This document shows positions 62,730 to 64,000 of a stretch of 64,000 bases of DNA, piece by piece. Position 1 is the stretch's first letter. Each line of letters starts with the position of its first letter. The stretch comes from Tetrapyrgos nigripes (lineage: Eukaryota; Basidiomycota; Agaricomycetes; Agaricales; Campanellaceae), in NCBI GenBank assembly GCA_013368315.1, contig JAACJM010000317.1, positions 1 through 64,000 of the forward strand. The letters run 5' to 3'. A program made the translations under genes and the position numbers. Below the pieces are notes generated by a model that was given only the letters and a program-made list of their open reading frames with translations, was not told the DNA's origin and made no database searches.

Positions 62730-64000
62730 TTACTCGACATCCTTCTGCCCATAATCTACTTCCAACTGCAAGCCCTCCTTCGTTAGTGCGCGTAGCTGAG
62801 GTATCGTACTGAACCGGAAACTGTCGAGCCATTTCCACGTAGCTTCAGAATCGGTCCCGAGTAGGACAACAATCCTAAAGTAACGCATATCTGAAATGCC
62901 AACATTGTCCAGCCTCGAGCCAGGCTGATCAGGTTGTCGTATCCTGGACTGTACCATGGCGTAAATCTGGTCTGAGTCTGACGAATCCGAATCATCTGCA
63001 GATGGTTGATCATGGCCATCAACGTCCTTCACCTCCTTCGTCTTCTTCGTCTTCTTTTTACTGGGTTTCTTCAGATCCTGAGACTGAATTCGGATGGTTA
63101 CATCGAGCTGCGTCAACCGGGGCACCAGGACACTGGTACTCCAATCCTCCTCCTCAGCCTGAGACGATGACCCATCCTGCATCGTTTCCTGCCCCCTGTT
63201 AGACCGCCGCTTCACGGTCAAACCCTCGAAAACCCCAAGTCGGCGCTGGCCATTTTGAATTGAAAGATGTTCGAGGGTAGATAGCTGCTTGAGGAGTTCC
63301 AGGAGCTTGCGCGTATCGAGTAAGTCTCCTATAAGCTTCAAATGCTGAAGGTGGCAGGCAGAAATACGGAGAAATTCCTGGATGTGACGAAAACATTTGG
63401 ACTGCTCTCGTACGTGCCCGTCCTGGCCTACCAGGACTAGAGTGGAAAGGGAAGGAGCTTTGAGCGCCTTGAATATGTTCGAAAGGCTGAGCATGTCACC
63501 GTTGCTGTCGAACCCACAACGATCCTCAACCGTAAGTTTGCGGACGTTCGGAAGCAAAGTGCCACCATTTGAGGAATGCCATCGGGTGAAGAAGGAGGTA
63601 ATGTGCAGCTCTTGGAGATTGGGAAAATGAGAAAAATGGGACTGGTAATACCCCTAGTTCATCCTTGACATAGTCCCTAGTAGACTGATGGTGGTGATCT
63701 GATCGCAGGGGAGCTTCACAAGTTGGCGCACAGCATACCCACCAGAAACCAGCGCCCGCAACTTTGGAGTTTGCCCCAACATGCTACAGAACAGATCCAC
63801 CGGTATGTCTGACAAGTCGATTGAGTCGTTCGGAAGACAGAGCGTTTCGAGATGCTCGCAGTTGCCAGGTTGTACCTGTAACGGTTGGCAGAACATCCCG
63901 ATGTCCGTCGGCTGGAAGTCTACCACTCTCCAGCGCCGGCGTTCCTGTATGAAGGCCTGCAGGAGCAGCATCCCGACGTTGGAAATTGGCACGTAGCACA
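62730..64000 (-). pseudogene. F-box/LRR-like protein, copy 2 (partial at edge, single in-frame TAG)
   Basis: The window edge removes the F-box; the visible part starts in the RRRWRVVDFQPTDIGMF region. It follows copy 1 closely, but has TAG at 63654-63656 where copy 1 has TGG (RMN-stop against RMNWAEYHS). The frame then continues in phase to LPNVRKLTVEDR, LSLSNIFKALKAPSL, LEHLSIQNGQRRLGVF, LVPRLTQLDVTIR, DQIYAMVQSRIRQ and GLQLEVDYGQKDVE. Apart from this stop the visible part is clean. Confidence 0.85.

Larger units (their letters stand above)
62219..64000. repeat. Segmental duplication, copy 2 (runs off the window)
   Basis: It begins ATCTCAGGTCAGTCTAATTT and carries a decayed tail of the dehydratase gene (62325-62555) plus F-box copy 2. 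The tail has small insertions (for example AGGCCTAACGAGG and CAGCTTACTG) that break its frame. Confidence 0.88.

Noticed and set aside
1..64000. tRNA, rRNA genes and CRISPR arrays
   Set aside because: No cloverleaf-like B-box/A-box pairs, rRNA core segments or regularly spaced direct repeats with unique spacers were seen by eye; a covariance-model search would be needed to exclude tRNAs.

Overview
This is eukaryotic, almost certainly basidiomycete (Agaricomycete) nuclear DNA. The genes have many short GT-AG introns. F-box proteins of the type with an LPVEILTEIF start are amplified. There is a Plavaka-type (CACTA-like) transposon, and there are fungal Ty1/Copia and hAT elements. About 60% of the window is mobile or repetitive DNA, and host genes sit in islands between the insertions. 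I saw no rRNA, tRNA, CRISPR or bacterial-style operons. Layout, left to right: 1-2.8 kb holds the tail of a basic protein, a dispersed array of the 10-bp near-palindrome GGGAT(A/G)TCCC and a C-terminal relic of a Plavaka transposase. 2.87-3.96 kb is a 1.09-kb non-autonomous element with perfect 29-bp CATCAG-type inverted repeats. 4.4-9.0 kb holds a coiled-coil/membrane ORF, a Ser-rich gene split by a hAT MITE (8-bp target duplication), and a multi-pass membrane protein gene on the minus strand. 9.07-9.88 kb is an odd element with direct terminal repeats. 9.9-19.6 kb is a four-level nest: an old repeat, a hAT MITE inside it, a Copia element inside that (LTRs 319 bp, TSD CGGTC), and a 2.4-kb TIR element that splits the 3' LTR. 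20.6-24.0 kb is a secreted GH3 beta-glucosidase gene with a suspected 1-bp lesion at its conserved Lys-His motif, followed by a 229-aa orphan gene at 24.5-25.3 kb. 26.9-28.8 kb and 37.7-39.4 kb are decayed F-box genes. Between them, at 29.2-37.7 kb, is an internally deleted hAT element whose transposase end was hit by a young Copia element (identical 369-bp LTRs, intact 1977-codon gag-pol). 39.6-42.2 kb is an ATM1-type mitochondrial ABC transporter. 43.1-46.2 kb is a tandem pair of short-chain dehydrogenase genes. 47.75-54.64 kb is a Plavaka element carrying two divergent genes, broken by stops, frameshifts and a solo LTR. 55.1-55.9 kb is a hAT MITE. 58.0-60.0 kb is an L-fuconate dehydratase-like enolase-superfamily gene. 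60.2-64 kb is a tandem segmental duplication carrying two F-box genes, each broken by one visible lesion, and a duplicated tail of the dehydratase gene. The apparently functional host content is secreted glucan/cellobiose hydrolysis (doubtful because of the lesion), mitochondrial Fe-S export, SDR redox metabolism and L-fucose/fuconate catabolism. These genes do not form an obvious joint pathway. The main interest is the nested transposon history: target-site duplications and reciprocal empty sites can be read directly, and several in-frame TGA stops sit where CGA would be expected.
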